A stretch of 7,364 nucleotides of DNA from Cytophagaceae bacterium (GCA_947459055.1 CANHCG010000078.1:1-7364); one strand, 5' to 3'. Positions 1-6,880 are shown, numbered from the stretch's first letter. Numbers and translations are program-made. Notes: generated by a model not told the origin, from the sequence alone.

Positions 1-1818
1 GATGCGTGGCGTCACCAACATGTGAATAAACGTTTAGAACATGCTTTAATTAAAGGATTGACTGAGTTTATTGACGAGGATGTGGAAGAGGCGCGCCAGT
101 TGGTTAATCGTCCCATCGAGGTAATCGAAGGTCCTTTGATGGATGGAATGAATGTGGTTGGGGATCTGTTTGGTGAAGGAAAAATGTTTTTACCACAAGT
201 GGTGAAATCAGCCCGCGTGATGAAAAAGGCAGTAGCGTATTTATTGCCATACATCGAAGCGGAGAAGCAGGTGGGCGAAAGTTCATCAGCTGGTAAAATA
301 TTGATGGCCACGGTGAAGGGAGATGTGCATGATATTGGAAAGAATATTGTGGGAGTAGTGTTGGCTTGCAATAATTATGAAGTAATCGATATTGGGGTGA
401 TGGTTTCCTGTGAGAAGATTTTAGCGGCGGCGAAGGAGCATCAAGTAGATATTATTGGATTATCCGGTTTGATTACACCTTCATTGGATGAAATGGTTTA
501 TGTAGCGAAGGAAATGGAGCGTTTGGGCTTTACGATTCCGTTGTTAATCGGTGGTGCGACTACCTCAAGAATTCATACGGCGGTAAAAATTGATCCGCAT
601 TATTCAGGTCCGGTGATTCACGTATTGGACGCATCGCGATCGGTGCCTGTAGCGGGTCGTTTGTTGCAAAGCGAATTGTCTTCCCAAGAGATTTTCAATG
701 AAATCAAGCAAGAATATGCTGAATTACGTATTTCACATGCGGCGCGGCAAAAGGATAAGAATTATTTACCCATTGCACAGGCGCGCGCGAAATCAACGGG
801 TATAGATTGGACAGGATTTAAATCAGTCCAACCCAGTTTTTTAGGCGTAAAATATTTTGAAGATTATTCCTTAGAGGAAATTGCCAAATATATTGATTGG
901 ACACCATTCTTTTCGACTTGGCAATTATCCGGAAAATATCCGAAGATTTTTGACAATGAGGTAGTGGGCAAGGAAGCCAAAAAATTATTTGATGATGCAC
1001 AGGCATTATTGAAAGAAATTATCGCTAATAAATCCTTGACTGCGAAAGCGGCTCTCGGTTTTTTCCCTGCTAATTCCTATGGAGATGATGTGATTTTGCA
1101 TGATTTTCAAGCGGAAGCACAGGAAGTACCATGTGAAAAACATGGTTCACATATGCATGTAAACTATGCGATTGAGAAAAAGGATGCCCTGTCGGATCCA
1201 TCGGTTTGGTTACATAATCTACGCCAGCAGGGTCAAAAGGCGGCCAATCTTCCCAATCGTTGCTTAAGTGATTTTGTAGCTCCCTTATCTTCTGGAGAAA
1301 CTGATTTCGTGGGTGCGTTTGCTGTGACTACTGGAATCGGAATTGAGGCATTGTTAGAGAAATACGAAAAGCAGCATGATGATTACAATTCGATCATGGT
1401 GAAGGCCTTGGCGGATCGGTTGGCAGAAGCCTTTGCGGAGTTAATGCATGAGCGGGTTCGACGAGAGTATTGGGGATATGCGGGTGAGGAGCACTTGTCG
1501 AATGAGGATTTAATTGCCGAAAAATATGTTGGAATTCGTCCAGCGCCAGGTTATCCGGCCTGTCCAGATCATACGGAGAAGAAGAGATTGTTTGAATTAT
1601 TGGATGCTGAGAAGCAAATTGGGATTCAATTGACCGAAAGTTATGCCATGTATCCAGCTTCTGCGGTTTCTGGATTTTATTTCTCACATCCGGAAAGTAC
1701 TTATTTCGCTTTAGGTAAAATTGCGAAGGATCAAGTGGTGGATTATGCGGAGCGTAAGGGGATGGATTTGAAAGAGGTGGAACGTTGGTTAAGCCCTGTA
1801 TTAAATTACGATGAATAA
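1..1818 (+). CDS. metH: Cobalamin-dependent methionine synthase, C-terminal half (5'-truncated by window edge)
   Basis: MetH transfers the methyl group of 5-methyl-THF through cobalamin to homocysteine in the cytoplasm, giving methionine and THF. The frame is open from base 1 and the first residues already match E. coli MetH as I recall it, so the GTG at 22 is an internal Val and the real start lies outside. About 605 codons are visible; the family is usually near 1,200 residues. In order they encode the cobalamin-binding cap (about 20-270), the Rossmann-type B12 domain with DVHDIGKN (322-345; the His at 328-330 is the lower cobalt ligand), the SGL serine (463-465) and GG (550-555), then the AdoMet reactivation domain with IDWTPFF (892-912) and [10 protein letters not shown] (1537-1566). 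The homocysteine and folate domains are not visible, and could be upstream in this gene or in a separate one. The reactivation domain carries an extra segment near 1105-1190. metF follows after 3 bases. Confidence 0.97.
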   Translation, partial: DAWRHQHVNKRLEHALIKGLTEFIDEDVEEARQLVNRPIEVIEGPLMDGMNVVGDLFGEGKMFLPQVVKSARVMKKAVAYLLPYIEAEKQVGESSSAGKILMATVKGDVHDIGKNIVGVVLACNNYEVIDIGVMVSCEKILAAAKEHQVDIIGLSGLITPSLDEMVYVAKEMERLGFTIPLLIGGATTSRIHTAVKIDPHYSGPVIHVLDASRSVPVAGRLLQSELSSQEIFNEIKQEYAELRISHAARQKDKNYLPIAQARAKSTGIDWTGFKSVQPSFLGVKYFEDYSLEEIAKYIDWTPFFSTWQLSGKYPKIFDNEVVGKEAKKLFDDAQALLKEIIANKSLTAKAALGFFPANSYGDDVILHDFQAEAQEVPCEKHGSHMHVNYAIEKKDALSDPSVWLHNLRQQGQKAANLPNRCLSDFVAPLSSGETDFVGAFAVTTGIGIEALLEKYEKQHDDYNSIMVKALADRLAEAFAELMHERVRREYWGYAGEEHLSNEDLIAEKYVGIRPAPGYPACPDHTEKKRLFELLDAEKQIGIQLTESYAMYPASAVSGFYFSHPESTYFALGKIAKDQVVDYAERKGMDLKEVERWLSPVLNYDE

Positions 1819-1821
1819 ATT

Positions 1822-2775
1822 ATGACAAAGATCACCAGCTATTTAGATGCTTCCCAAGGGAAAACCTTATTTTCTATCGAGATCATTCCCCCGATGAAAG
1901 GCCAGCATTTGGGCGATTTAATGTCGCATATTGAGCCTTTGATGGAGTTTAAACCTCCGTTTATCGAGGTGACCTATCATCGGGAAGAATATATTGAGAA
2001 AATAGTGGACGGCGTTTCGAAGCGCATTCCGATCCGTAAACGTCCGGGCACGCTGGGTATTTGTGCATCGATCATGCAAAAATTTCATGTGGAAGCGGTT
2101 CCGCATGTCATTTGCGGGGGATTTACTAAAGAAGAAACGGAGGATTTTTTGATCGATCTTCATTATTTGGGGATTGAAAATGCCTTGATTTTACGTGGGG
2201 ACCAGGAAAAAGGGGAAGATCGATTCGTTCCGAAACCGGGTGGTCATGCCTATGCAAATGAGTTGGTGGAGCAGGTAAAGGCTATGAACCAAGGTATCTT
2301 ATTGCACGAAGAAACGGAATCTTTGCCGACGAATTTTTGCATCGGAGTTGCCGCCTATCCCGAAAAGCATTTTGAGGCTGTGTCCTTAGAAGAAGACATG
2401 CGTTATTTGAAACAAAAAGTGGATGCGGGTGCTGATTATATCGTGACGCAAATGTTTTTTGATAATCAAAAATACTTCGATTTTGTGGCTAAATGCCGCC
2501 AAATGGATATTCATGTACCGATTATTCCAGGCTTGAAGCCCTTGGCCACTGCGCGTCAACTCGAAATTTTGCCCGAAATTTTCCACCTTGAAATCCCTGA
2601 AATCCTCGCCAAAGAAGTACGTGCTTGTAAGGACAATGCCGCAATTAAGCAGGTCGGGATCGATTGGGCAATCCAACAGGGTAAAGAATTAATCCAAGCC
2701 CAAGTCCCAGCACTGCATTTCTACACCATGAGTAAATCCGATAGCGTTCGCGCCATCGCAGAAAAACTTTTCTAG
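1822..2775 (+). CDS. metF: Methylenetetrahydrofolate reductase [NAD(P)H]
   Basis: MetF is an FAD-dependent TIM-barrel enzyme that reduces 5,10-methylene-THF to 5-methyl-THF, the methyl donor for the MetH encoded just upstream. At 317 residues the length is normal for the bacterial single-domain form. The catalytic region IEIIPP places Glu20 where E. coli has Glu28. LRGD (residues 124-127) matches the folate-binding aspartate loop, and VTQMFFDN (208-215) carries Gln210, the counterpart of the substrate-binding Gln183. The ATG at 1822 lies 3 bases after the metH stop with no Shine-Dalgarno motif, so co-transcription and translational coupling are likely. The stop TAG (2773-2775) sits in a CTAG that also supplies the stop of the opposing gene, giving a 4-base tail-to-tail overlap and no room for a separate terminator. 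Confidence 0.97.
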   Translation: MTKITSYLDASQGKTLFSIEIIPPMKGQHLGDLMSHIEPLMEFKPPFIEVTYHREEYIEKIVDGVSKRIPIRKRPGTLGICASIMQKFHVEAVPHVICGGFTKEETEDFLIDLHYLGIENALILRGDQEKGEDRFVPKPGGHAYANELVEQVKAMNQGILLHEETESLPTNFCIGVAAYPEKHFEAVSLEEDMRYLKQKVDAGADYIVTQMFFDNQKYFDFVAKCRQMDIHVPIIPGLKPLATARQLEILPEIFHLEIPEILAKEVRACKDNAAIKQVGIDWAIQQGKELIQAQVPALHFYTMSKSDSVRAIAEKLF

Positions 2776-3344
2776 GTCCCTTCGGCTAGTTTCACATGTT
2801 TCCAATTGACACCCGATTTTATGCGGTTTAATTGGGTATGTGTGATGCCAAATTGCTTCGCAATCATCTTATGTCGGCTTTTATCTGATTTGATTAATTG
2901 TTTAATTATCAGGACTTTACTTTCAGTTAATTTGTAATTTTTGGTACGAGAGGGTTTATTGCGATATAAAATAAAGGGATTTTTCTTATTGTGCACGGTG
3001 AGTTCGTCGCGCGTCATCCAACAAAGGTTTCCGACTCGATTATTTCCTTTATCAAAATCTAGGTGCGCCACGTAATTAGCCAACGGATTTTTTTGCGGAA
3101 TAAAATTGGCAGCGACTAATTTATGAACATATTGATTAATTGCCTTTTTGGGTGTTCGGATATTTAATGTTTTATAGCCCTGAATGCTCGATCCTTGTAT
3201 AAGTGAACCCAAAGGCTTATGTTGGAAGCTTTTAATCCGCCCATAATTTGATATTTCATAATGAAGCGATAGTTCAGGAATCGAAAAGCGTAAGCGCTTC
3301 CATTCCTCCTTCCATAGGTTTTTGGTAGGTAAGTCGGTGTACAT
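2772..3344 (-). CDS. NUMOD4/HNH endonuclease-like protein with C-terminal helix-turn-helix
   Basis: This 190-residue protein has the architecture of free-standing HNH homing endonucleases. Residues 15-40 form a NUMOD4-like DNA-binding module (EWKRL, then YEISNYGRIKSF), followed by the short GYKTLNIR strand (56-63). Residues 73-112 match the HNH_3 type core: VHKLVAANFIP with His74, AHLDFDKGNNR with His94 and Asn102, and NLCWMT with Asn106 and Trp109, so the ββα-metal active site looks intact. Residues 138-181 resemble a NUMOD1-like helix-turn-helix (LTESKV, IAKQFGITHTQLNRIKSG, then W). The ATG at 3344 is the only early Met and no Shine-Dalgarno precedes it. GC is about 36% over 2821-3300 (175 of 480 by hand count), somewhat below the metF lines I counted. 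No intron or intein surrounds it. DNA nicking or binding is inferred from the family; target and biological role are unknown, and a domesticated regulator is possible. Confidence 0.82.
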   Translation of the reverse strand: MYTDLPTKNLWKEEWKRLRFSIPELSLHYEISNYGRIKSFQHKPLGSLIQGSSIQGYKTLNIRTPKKAINQYVHKLVAANFIPQKNPLANYVAHLDFDKGNNRVGNLCWMTRDELTVHNKKNPFILYRNKPSRTKNYKLTESKVLIIKQLIKSDKSRHKMIAKQFGITHTQLNRIKSGVNWKHVKLAEGT

Positions 3345-3368
3345 GGTTAGGTAATTTTTGAAAGATTC

Positions 3369-3416
3369 TAATACAATTTCCTATCCAAAACGGACTAAAA
3401 TATTGTATTATTGTAT
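3369..3416. promoter_or_regulatory. Candidate operator: AT-rich inverted and tandem repeats between divergent genes
   Basis: The 89-base divergent gap (3345-3433) holds a perfect 9-base inverted repeat, TAATACAAT at 3369-3377 and ATTGTATTA at 3402-3410, with a 24-base spacer. The right arm is part of a perfect tandem duplication of TATTGTAT (3401-3408 and 3409-3416). The 7-mer ATTGTAT therefore occurs three times, once inverted. Its placement between divergent starts suits a regulator site controlling the HNH-type gene, the CoA-binding gene or both. In so AT-rich a gap, chance is a real alternative. I found no convincing Bacteroidota promoter on either strand (TTTG, then TAnnTTTG); the closest box, TATTATTG at 3406-3413, has no matching upstream TTTG at the right distance. 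Confidence 0.35.
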
Positions 3417-3433
3417 CAAAAAACTGATAATTA

Positions 3434-3793
3434 ATGAAGGTGATGGTCTATGGTGCGTCAACGAATCCTGAGCGTTATGCTTATAAAGCGACGGAACTCT
3501 TGCTCGCGCACAAGCATGAGGTTGTATTGGTAGGGCACAAAACAGGGGAGGTTTCAGGGATACCTATATGGCATGGTAATCCGCAATTGGACGATGTTCA
3601 TACGATGACACTCTATGTGGGACCACAAAATCAAGGGGAATTACTAGACTATGCCCGTCGCATAAAACCAACGCGTATTATTTTCAATCCTGGCACGGAA
3701 AATCCCAACTTATATTGTGAATTAGAAAAAGTGGGAATCAAGGTAGAAGAGGCCTGTACCTTGGTTTTATTGCATACAGGCCAATTTGTTTAG
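3434..3793 (+). CDS. CoA-binding domain protein (CoA_binding_2 / YccU-like)
   Basis: This 119-residue protein is a single Rossmann-like CoA_binding_2 domain. The N-terminal MVYGASTNPERYAYKA loop (residues 4-19) matches the family's nucleotide-binding GAS-NP-R-S/A signature. HEVVLVGHK and GIPIW follow as the second strand and the G-x-P element, IIFNPGTENP is the mid-domain glycine loop, and Cys108 in VEEACTLVL is the conserved late cysteine. The length is typical of the stand-alone family. Members bind CoA or related nucleotides in vitro, but their cellular role is generally unknown, so I assign none here. The ATG at 3434 is the first in frame and follows an A/T-rich leader with no Shine-Dalgarno motif. 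The gene is divergent from the HNH-type gene and its stop overlaps the purS stop by 3-4 bases. Confidence 0.9.
   Translation: MKVMVYGASTNPERYAYKATELLLAHKHEVVLVGHKTGEVSGIPIWHGNPQLDDVHTMTLYVGPQNQGELLDYARRIKPTRIIFNPGTENPNLYCELEKVGIKVEEACTLVLLHTGQFV
3751..3782. terminator. Candidate hairpin inside the 3' end of the CoA-binding gene
   Basis: GGCCTGTA (3751-3758) and TACAGGCC (3775-3782) form a perfect 8-base inverted repeat around a 16-base loop. The right arm is followed on the plus strand by AATTTGTTTAG, which is T-rich and contains the stop codon. This could fold in the plus-strand transcript and slow or stop RNA polymerase before it runs into purS on the other strand. The loop is large and the T-tract is interrupted, so it is a weak match to an intrinsic terminator. 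It lies wholly within coding sequence and may be chance. Confidence 0.25.
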
Positions 3794-4041
3794 ACCGTTG
3801 TCAATGTAAATTCGAATTCTTCCATAATTAAATTGGCCAATAATTTCTTACACGCATTGGTCACAATTTCATTGGCCTCAGCTTCAGAAGCAGCCTCCAA
3901 ACTCAAGGTGATGTGTTTTCCGATACGAACGTCCGCCACTTGATTGATTCCCAAATTCTGCAATCCGATGCGAACCGCTTTTCCTTGAGGATCCAAAATT
4001 TCTTTTTGTGGCATTACATTAATCTCGGCTAAAAATTTCAT
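3790..4041 (-). CDS. purS: Phosphoribosylformylglycinamidine synthase subunit PurS
   Basis: PurS is the small subunit that joins PurL and PurQ (the glutaminase) in the fourth step of purine synthesis, FGAR to FGAM. At 83 residues it has the normal family length. The family pattern is clear: a first strand FLAEINVMPQKEILDPQGKA with the LDPQG turn (residues 17-21), GLQNLGINQVADVRIGKH with the LG and R-x-GK elements, and a C-terminal ACKKLLANLIMEEFEF matching the conserved LLAN...E region. It is last in the minus-strand cluster, one base after the pssA stop (TAA, A, ATG), so translational coupling is likely. No purL or purQ lies in the window. Its stop, at 3790-3792, overlaps that of the convergent CoA-binding gene. 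Confidence 0.95.
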   Translation of the reverse strand: MKFLAEINVMPQKEILDPQGKAVRIGLQNLGINQVADVRIGKHITLSLEAASEAEANEIVTNACKKLLANLIMEEFEFTLTTV

Positions 4042-4042
4042 T

Positions 4043-4750
4043 TTATTGTTTTTTAAGAGTTTGAATTCCTGATATCAAAATGTAAGCAATCACTACGATG
4101 GGAATTGCCACAAATTTAAGCATAAGCAAGGCAGCAATACAAAAAATCAGGAAAATGAATTTCAATTTATTTTCTTGCCAACCCCAGGACTTGAATTTGA
4201 AGGCCATCAATGGTAATTCACTGACCAATAAATAACTCATCAGCACACTATAAATCAATAATCCCTGCGCGTGTAGAATATAGGATGAATATTCGGGCTG
4301 GAAATGTAAAATTAGTGGCAGGGAGGCGACTAATAGGCCATTGGCTGGTGTTGGTACCCCAATGAATTGATCACTTTGGCGAGTGTCCACATTGAATTTA
4401 GCCAAACGATAAGCCGACATCAATGCTAAGGAAAACACCAAAAAGGGTTTATAGAATCCACCTATGCCCACTAAGCAGGCATCTCCGCAACTTGTTTCTA
4501 CTAAATGCAACAAAATAAAACTAGGCAATACCCCAAAGGAAACCATATCGGCTAAGGAATCTAATTCCTTTCCGATATCTGAATAAGCATGTAATAAACG
4601 GGCTAAAAAGCCATCCAAGAAATCACAAACTAAGGAAATGAAAATCATGTAGGAGGCATTCAATACATCTCCTTGTTGGATAAAATAAAGGCCAAAACAT
4701 CCAGCCAATAAATTCCCAAGGGTTAACAGATTGGGTATTTCCTTTTTCAT
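4043..4750 (-). CDS. pssA: CDP-diacylglycerol--serine O-phosphatidyltransferase
   Basis: PssA is an integral membrane enzyme that condenses CDP-diacylglycerol with L-serine to give phosphatidylserine, the precursor of phosphatidylethanolamine. The CDP-alcohol phosphatidyltransferase signature is complete at residues 43-68: D43-x2-D46-G-x2-A-R51-x8-G60-x3-D64-x3-D68. These aspartates bind the two metal ions and the CDP group. The N-terminal PNLLTLGNLLAGCFGLYF is typical of the PssA branch rather than PgsA. Several hydrophobic stretches follow, among them two C-terminal helices at about 191-225 that end in a basic tail. At 235 residues the length is normal for the Bacteroidota/Bacillus-type enzyme. 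The start lies 5 bases after the stop of the metallo-hydrolase gene, with no Shine-Dalgarno motif. The serine specificity is inferred from family resemblance. Confidence 0.92.
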   Translation of the reverse strand: MKKEIPNLLTLGNLLAGCFGLYFIQQGDVLNASYMIFISLVCDFLDGFLARLLHAYSDIGKELDSLADMVSFGVLPSFILLHLVETSCGDACLVGIGGFYKPFLVFSLALMSAYRLAKFNVDTRQSDQFIGVPTPANGLLVASLPLILHFQPEYSSYILHAQGLLIYSVLMSYLLVSELPLMAFKFKSWGWQENKLKFIFLIFCIAALLMLKFVAIPIVVIAYILISGIQTLKKQ

Positions 4751-4755
4751 ATTCG

Positions 4756-5397
4756 TTAAGCTTTGACGTAAGGATTTGATACTTTTTCTTCTCCGATGGT
4801 CGTTTTACCCCCATGTCCGGGATAAACGCTGACCTCGTCAGGCAATACATATAATTGCGATTTAATACTATTCATTAGGTCCTCATGATTACACAATGGA
4901 AAATCCGTCCGCCCCACACTCCGGCGGAATAAAACATCGCCTCCAATCACTAATTTTTCTTTCTCAAAATAAAATGCCACATGTCCTGGTGCATGGCCCG
5001 GGACAAATAATACCTTGATTTGCATCGCACCGATCGAAATGATTTCATTGGTGGTAAACCAATGATCCACATCGGCTGGTTGATAATGCGGAAACCCATA
5101 TACCTGCGCCCGATTTTTGGAATCCAGTAAAACAGGTTCTTCTTTTGGATGCAGATGAAATGGAATTTTAAATTCATTTTTAACAAAATCGATGCCCAAC
5201 ACGTGGTCGATGTGCGCGTGAGTATTGAAAATGGCTTTTAATTGAATGTTATTCTCCTCAATGAATTTCTTAAATTCCTGGCGCTCTTCGTAGGTATAAC
5301 AACCCGGGTCAATCACGATTCCTTCGCCCTCATCGTCATAAACCACGTAGGTGTTTTCTTGAAAGGGATTGAATGTGAAGGTTTTTAAGTGGATCAC
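4756..5397 (-). CDS. Metallo-beta-lactamase-fold hydrolase (glyoxalase II-like, YcbL type)
   Basis: With the GTG start at 5397 this is a 213-residue dinuclear-metal hydrolase. All ligands are present: HAHIDH (His60, His62, Asp64, His65), His135 in PGHAPGH, Asp154 in IGGDVLF, and His195 in YPGHGG. The GRTDFP element after Asp154 is typical of glyoxalase-II and YcbL relatives. The protein lacks the long C-terminal substrate domain of classical glyoxalase II, so the substrate is open: hydroxyacyl-glutathione or another thioester is a guess from the family. The frame runs back to a TTG at 5448, but that would overlap the methylase gene by 25 bases. Homologues as I recall them begin just before the KTFTFNPFQENTY motif, which fits the GTG (VIHLKTF) and leaves a 26-base gap. 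No Shine-Dalgarno motif is seen at either start. Confidence 0.92.
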   Translation of the reverse strand: MIHLKTFTFNPFQENTYVVYDDEGEGIVIDPGCYTYEERQEFKKFIEENNIQLKAIFNTHAHIDHVLGIDFVKNEFKIPFHLHPKEEPVLLDSKNRAQVYGFPHYQPADVDHWFTTNEIISIGAMQIKVLFVPGHAPGHVAFYFEKEKLVIGGDVLFRRSVGRTDFPLCNHEDLMNSIKSQLYVLPDEVSVYPGHGGKTTIGEEKVSNPYVKA

Positions 5398-5423
5398 GGT
5401 GTTAAAATTTATGCAAATTACAT

Positions 5424-6122
5424 TTATTTGCCCAAAAGGAAAATACAAGGTTTTTTATGGAGCGAGGGCAGGTTTTGTGCCCATTCTTTGGCTGTTTTTG
5501 TTTGGATGTATCCTTGAGGACTAGTGAGTTCGCAGCCGATAGCGATGCGCATATCACTTGGAAGTAATTGGAGCAGATGTTCCAATAGACTTTCGTTTCG
5601 AAATGGCGTCTCGATAAACATCTGAGTTTGTCCAGATTTGACTACTTCCCTTGTTAATTGGTCAATTCGTTTCGCACGATCGATTTTGTCGATGGGCAAA
5701 TACCCATGAAAACAGAAACTTTGACCCGAAAAACCGGAACCCATGAGGGCCAATAAAATCGAGGATGGACCTACCAAGGGAATCACCTCAATGCCTTCTT
5801 CTTGTGCAATGGAAACGGCTAATGCCCCTGGATCTGCTACGCCGGGGCAACCCGCTTCCGACATCACACCGATTAATTCAAGCTCCGAATGGTTTTTGAA
5901 ATATTCTTTAATTTGCGCGCGTTGGCTGTCTTTATCTAAAATTTCAAATTGAAGGCTTTCGATGTCGATACCTAATTTTAATTCAGAAATGAATCGGCGC
6001 GCGGTACGGATATTTTCGACTAAAAAATGGCGGCAGGCAAGAATATACTGACGCACCTCCTCGGGTAGGACCTGAGCGGCCGTTTGTTCCGCGATGGGGC
6101 AGGGGATTAAGACGACTTTCAT
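5424..6122 (-). CDS. Short RsmI-like SAM-dependent methyltransferase (tetrapyrrole methylase fold)
   Basis: This 232-residue protein has the two-domain tetrapyrrole-methylase fold and is closest to RsmI, which 2'-O-methylates C1402 of 16S rRNA. Residues 3-10 (VVLIPCPI) are the first strand. SEAGCPGVADPGA (88-100) corresponds to the RsmI SDAG-P-ISDPG glycine loop, IPLVGPSS (114-121) to VPLPGPSA, and FCFHGYLP (136-143) to the F-x-GFLP element. It differs in having ENIRTARR (36-43) where RsmI carries EDTR, and it lacks the extra C-terminal region of full RsmI (usually near 280 residues). It may therefore be a paralogue with another substrate; I do not assign rRNA methylation. The ATG at 6122 overlaps the stop of the upstream hydrolase as ATGA, pointing to translational coupling. 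Confidence 0.85.
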   Translation of the reverse strand: MKVVLIPCPIAEQTAAQVLPEEVRQYILACRHFLVENIRTARRFISELKLGIDIESLQFEILDKDSQRAQIKEYFKNHSELELIGVMSEAGCPGVADPGALAVSIAQEEGIEVIPLVGPSSILLALMGSGFSGQSFCFHGYLPIDKIDRAKRIDQLTREVVKSGQTQMFIETPFRNESLLEHLLQLLPSDMRIAIGCELTSPQGYIQTKTAKEWAQNLPSLHKKPCIFLLGK

Positions 6123-6880
6123 AAGACTTGGTTCAATGCGGCCAGGAATGCTTCTGGCTGATCAGCTTGCACCCAATGTCCTGCATGTGGAATTTCAATC
6201 AGGTCGAAATTAGGAAAAATTTCAGCGATGTAGCGATGATCTTCGGGTTGAATGTAATGGGAATCGGCTCCTTTGATGAAAATCGTTTCGGTTTGTGAGG
6301 GGGTTTTGACCCATAATTCATGTCCGACGACATCGATGTGCTGGGTGATTACTTTTAAATTGATACGCCAGGCGAATTGTTGGTCCGCATTTCGATACAG
6401 ATTTTTCAAAAGAAATAGGCGAACGCCTTCTTTTTCTTCGAATCGTTTGAGGTGGTCATTGGCAGCTTGCCGACTCTCCAGTGTCTCCAAATCCAAACTA
6501 TTTAATCCCTCTAAAATCGATGTATGATGGACGGGATAATATTTGGGAGCGATGTCGACGATGATAATTTTTTGTGCTACTCCTGGATGATTTAGGTCAA
6601 ATTGCATGACCACTTTCCCGCCCATCGAATGTCCGATGAGTACGGGGGATTGTAATGAATGTTCTTGGATGAATTCGAAAAGGTCTTCTGACATGACTTG
6701 ATAGTCGAATGCGTCGTCCCAGGGGGATTGGCCGTGATTTCGTTGGTCTACCAAAAACACTCGATGATTTTCGGCTAAGGCTTTCCCAATGCCTAACCAA
6801 TTATCGGATGTTCCGAAAATTCCATGTAAAATAATGATGGCGGGACCTTTTTCGCCGATCGATCTGTAGAATAATTTCAT
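6119..6880 (-). CDS. Alpha/beta-fold hydrolase (YbfF-like esterase)
   Basis: This 253-residue cytoplasmic protein is a complete alpha/beta hydrolase. ILHGIFGTSDNW (17-28) is the oxyanion-hole region, VDQRNHGQSPW (44-54) is the conserved strand-turn after it, and GHSMGG (83-88) is the nucleophile elbow with Ser85. VDIAPKYYP (108-116) is typical of the YbfF branch. Asp206 in IKGADSHYI, or alternatively Asp109, may be the acid, and His235 in HAGHWVQADQP is the catalytic base. Members are esterases or thioesterases with loosely known substrates, so only the general activity is inferred. The ATG at 6880 directly abuts the selD stop (TAAATG, no gap), and the gene's own stop overlaps the next start by 4 bases, so it sits inside a tightly coupled unit. 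Confidence 0.92.
   Translation of the reverse strand: MKLFYRSIGEKGPAIIILHGIFGTSDNWLGIGKALAENHRVFLVDQRNHGQSPWDDAFDYQVMSEDLFEFIQEHSLQSPVLIGHSMGGKVVMQFDLNHPGVAQKIIIVDIAPKYYPVHHTSILEGLNSLDLETLESRQAANDHLKRFEEKEGVRLFLLKNLYRNADQQFAWRINLKVITQHIDVVGHELWVKTPSQTETIFIKGADSHYIQPEDHRYIAEIFPNFDLIEIPHAGHWVQADQPEAFLAALNQVL

Noticed and set aside
22..24. GTG as the start of metH
   Set aside because: The frame is open from base 1, and the codons before it read as MetH-like sequence (a WRxxxVNKRLE pattern). The gene is cut by the window edge.
12..371. Antisense open frames inside metH and metF (for example 12-371, 1394-1687, 1918-2163, 2386-2676 on the minus strand)
   Set aside because: They lie fully inside strongly conserved genes, have no recognisable motif, and look like shadows of the coding strand.
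2760..2773. AGAAAA/TTTTCT inverted repeat at the metF end as a terminator
   Set aside because: It is almost pure A/T, the arms leave only two bases between them, and there is no G/C-rich stem or following T-tract.
3406..3413. TATTATTG as a Bacteroidota -7 promoter box
   Set aside because: It has one mismatch to TAnnTTTG and no TTTG at the expected distance upstream. It also coincides with the tandem repeat, so it is not separate evidence.
5743..5952. Plus-strand open frames inside the methylase and hydrolase genes (5743-5952, 6273-6527)
   Set aside because: They are opposite well-supported genes, with low-complexity, motif-free translations.
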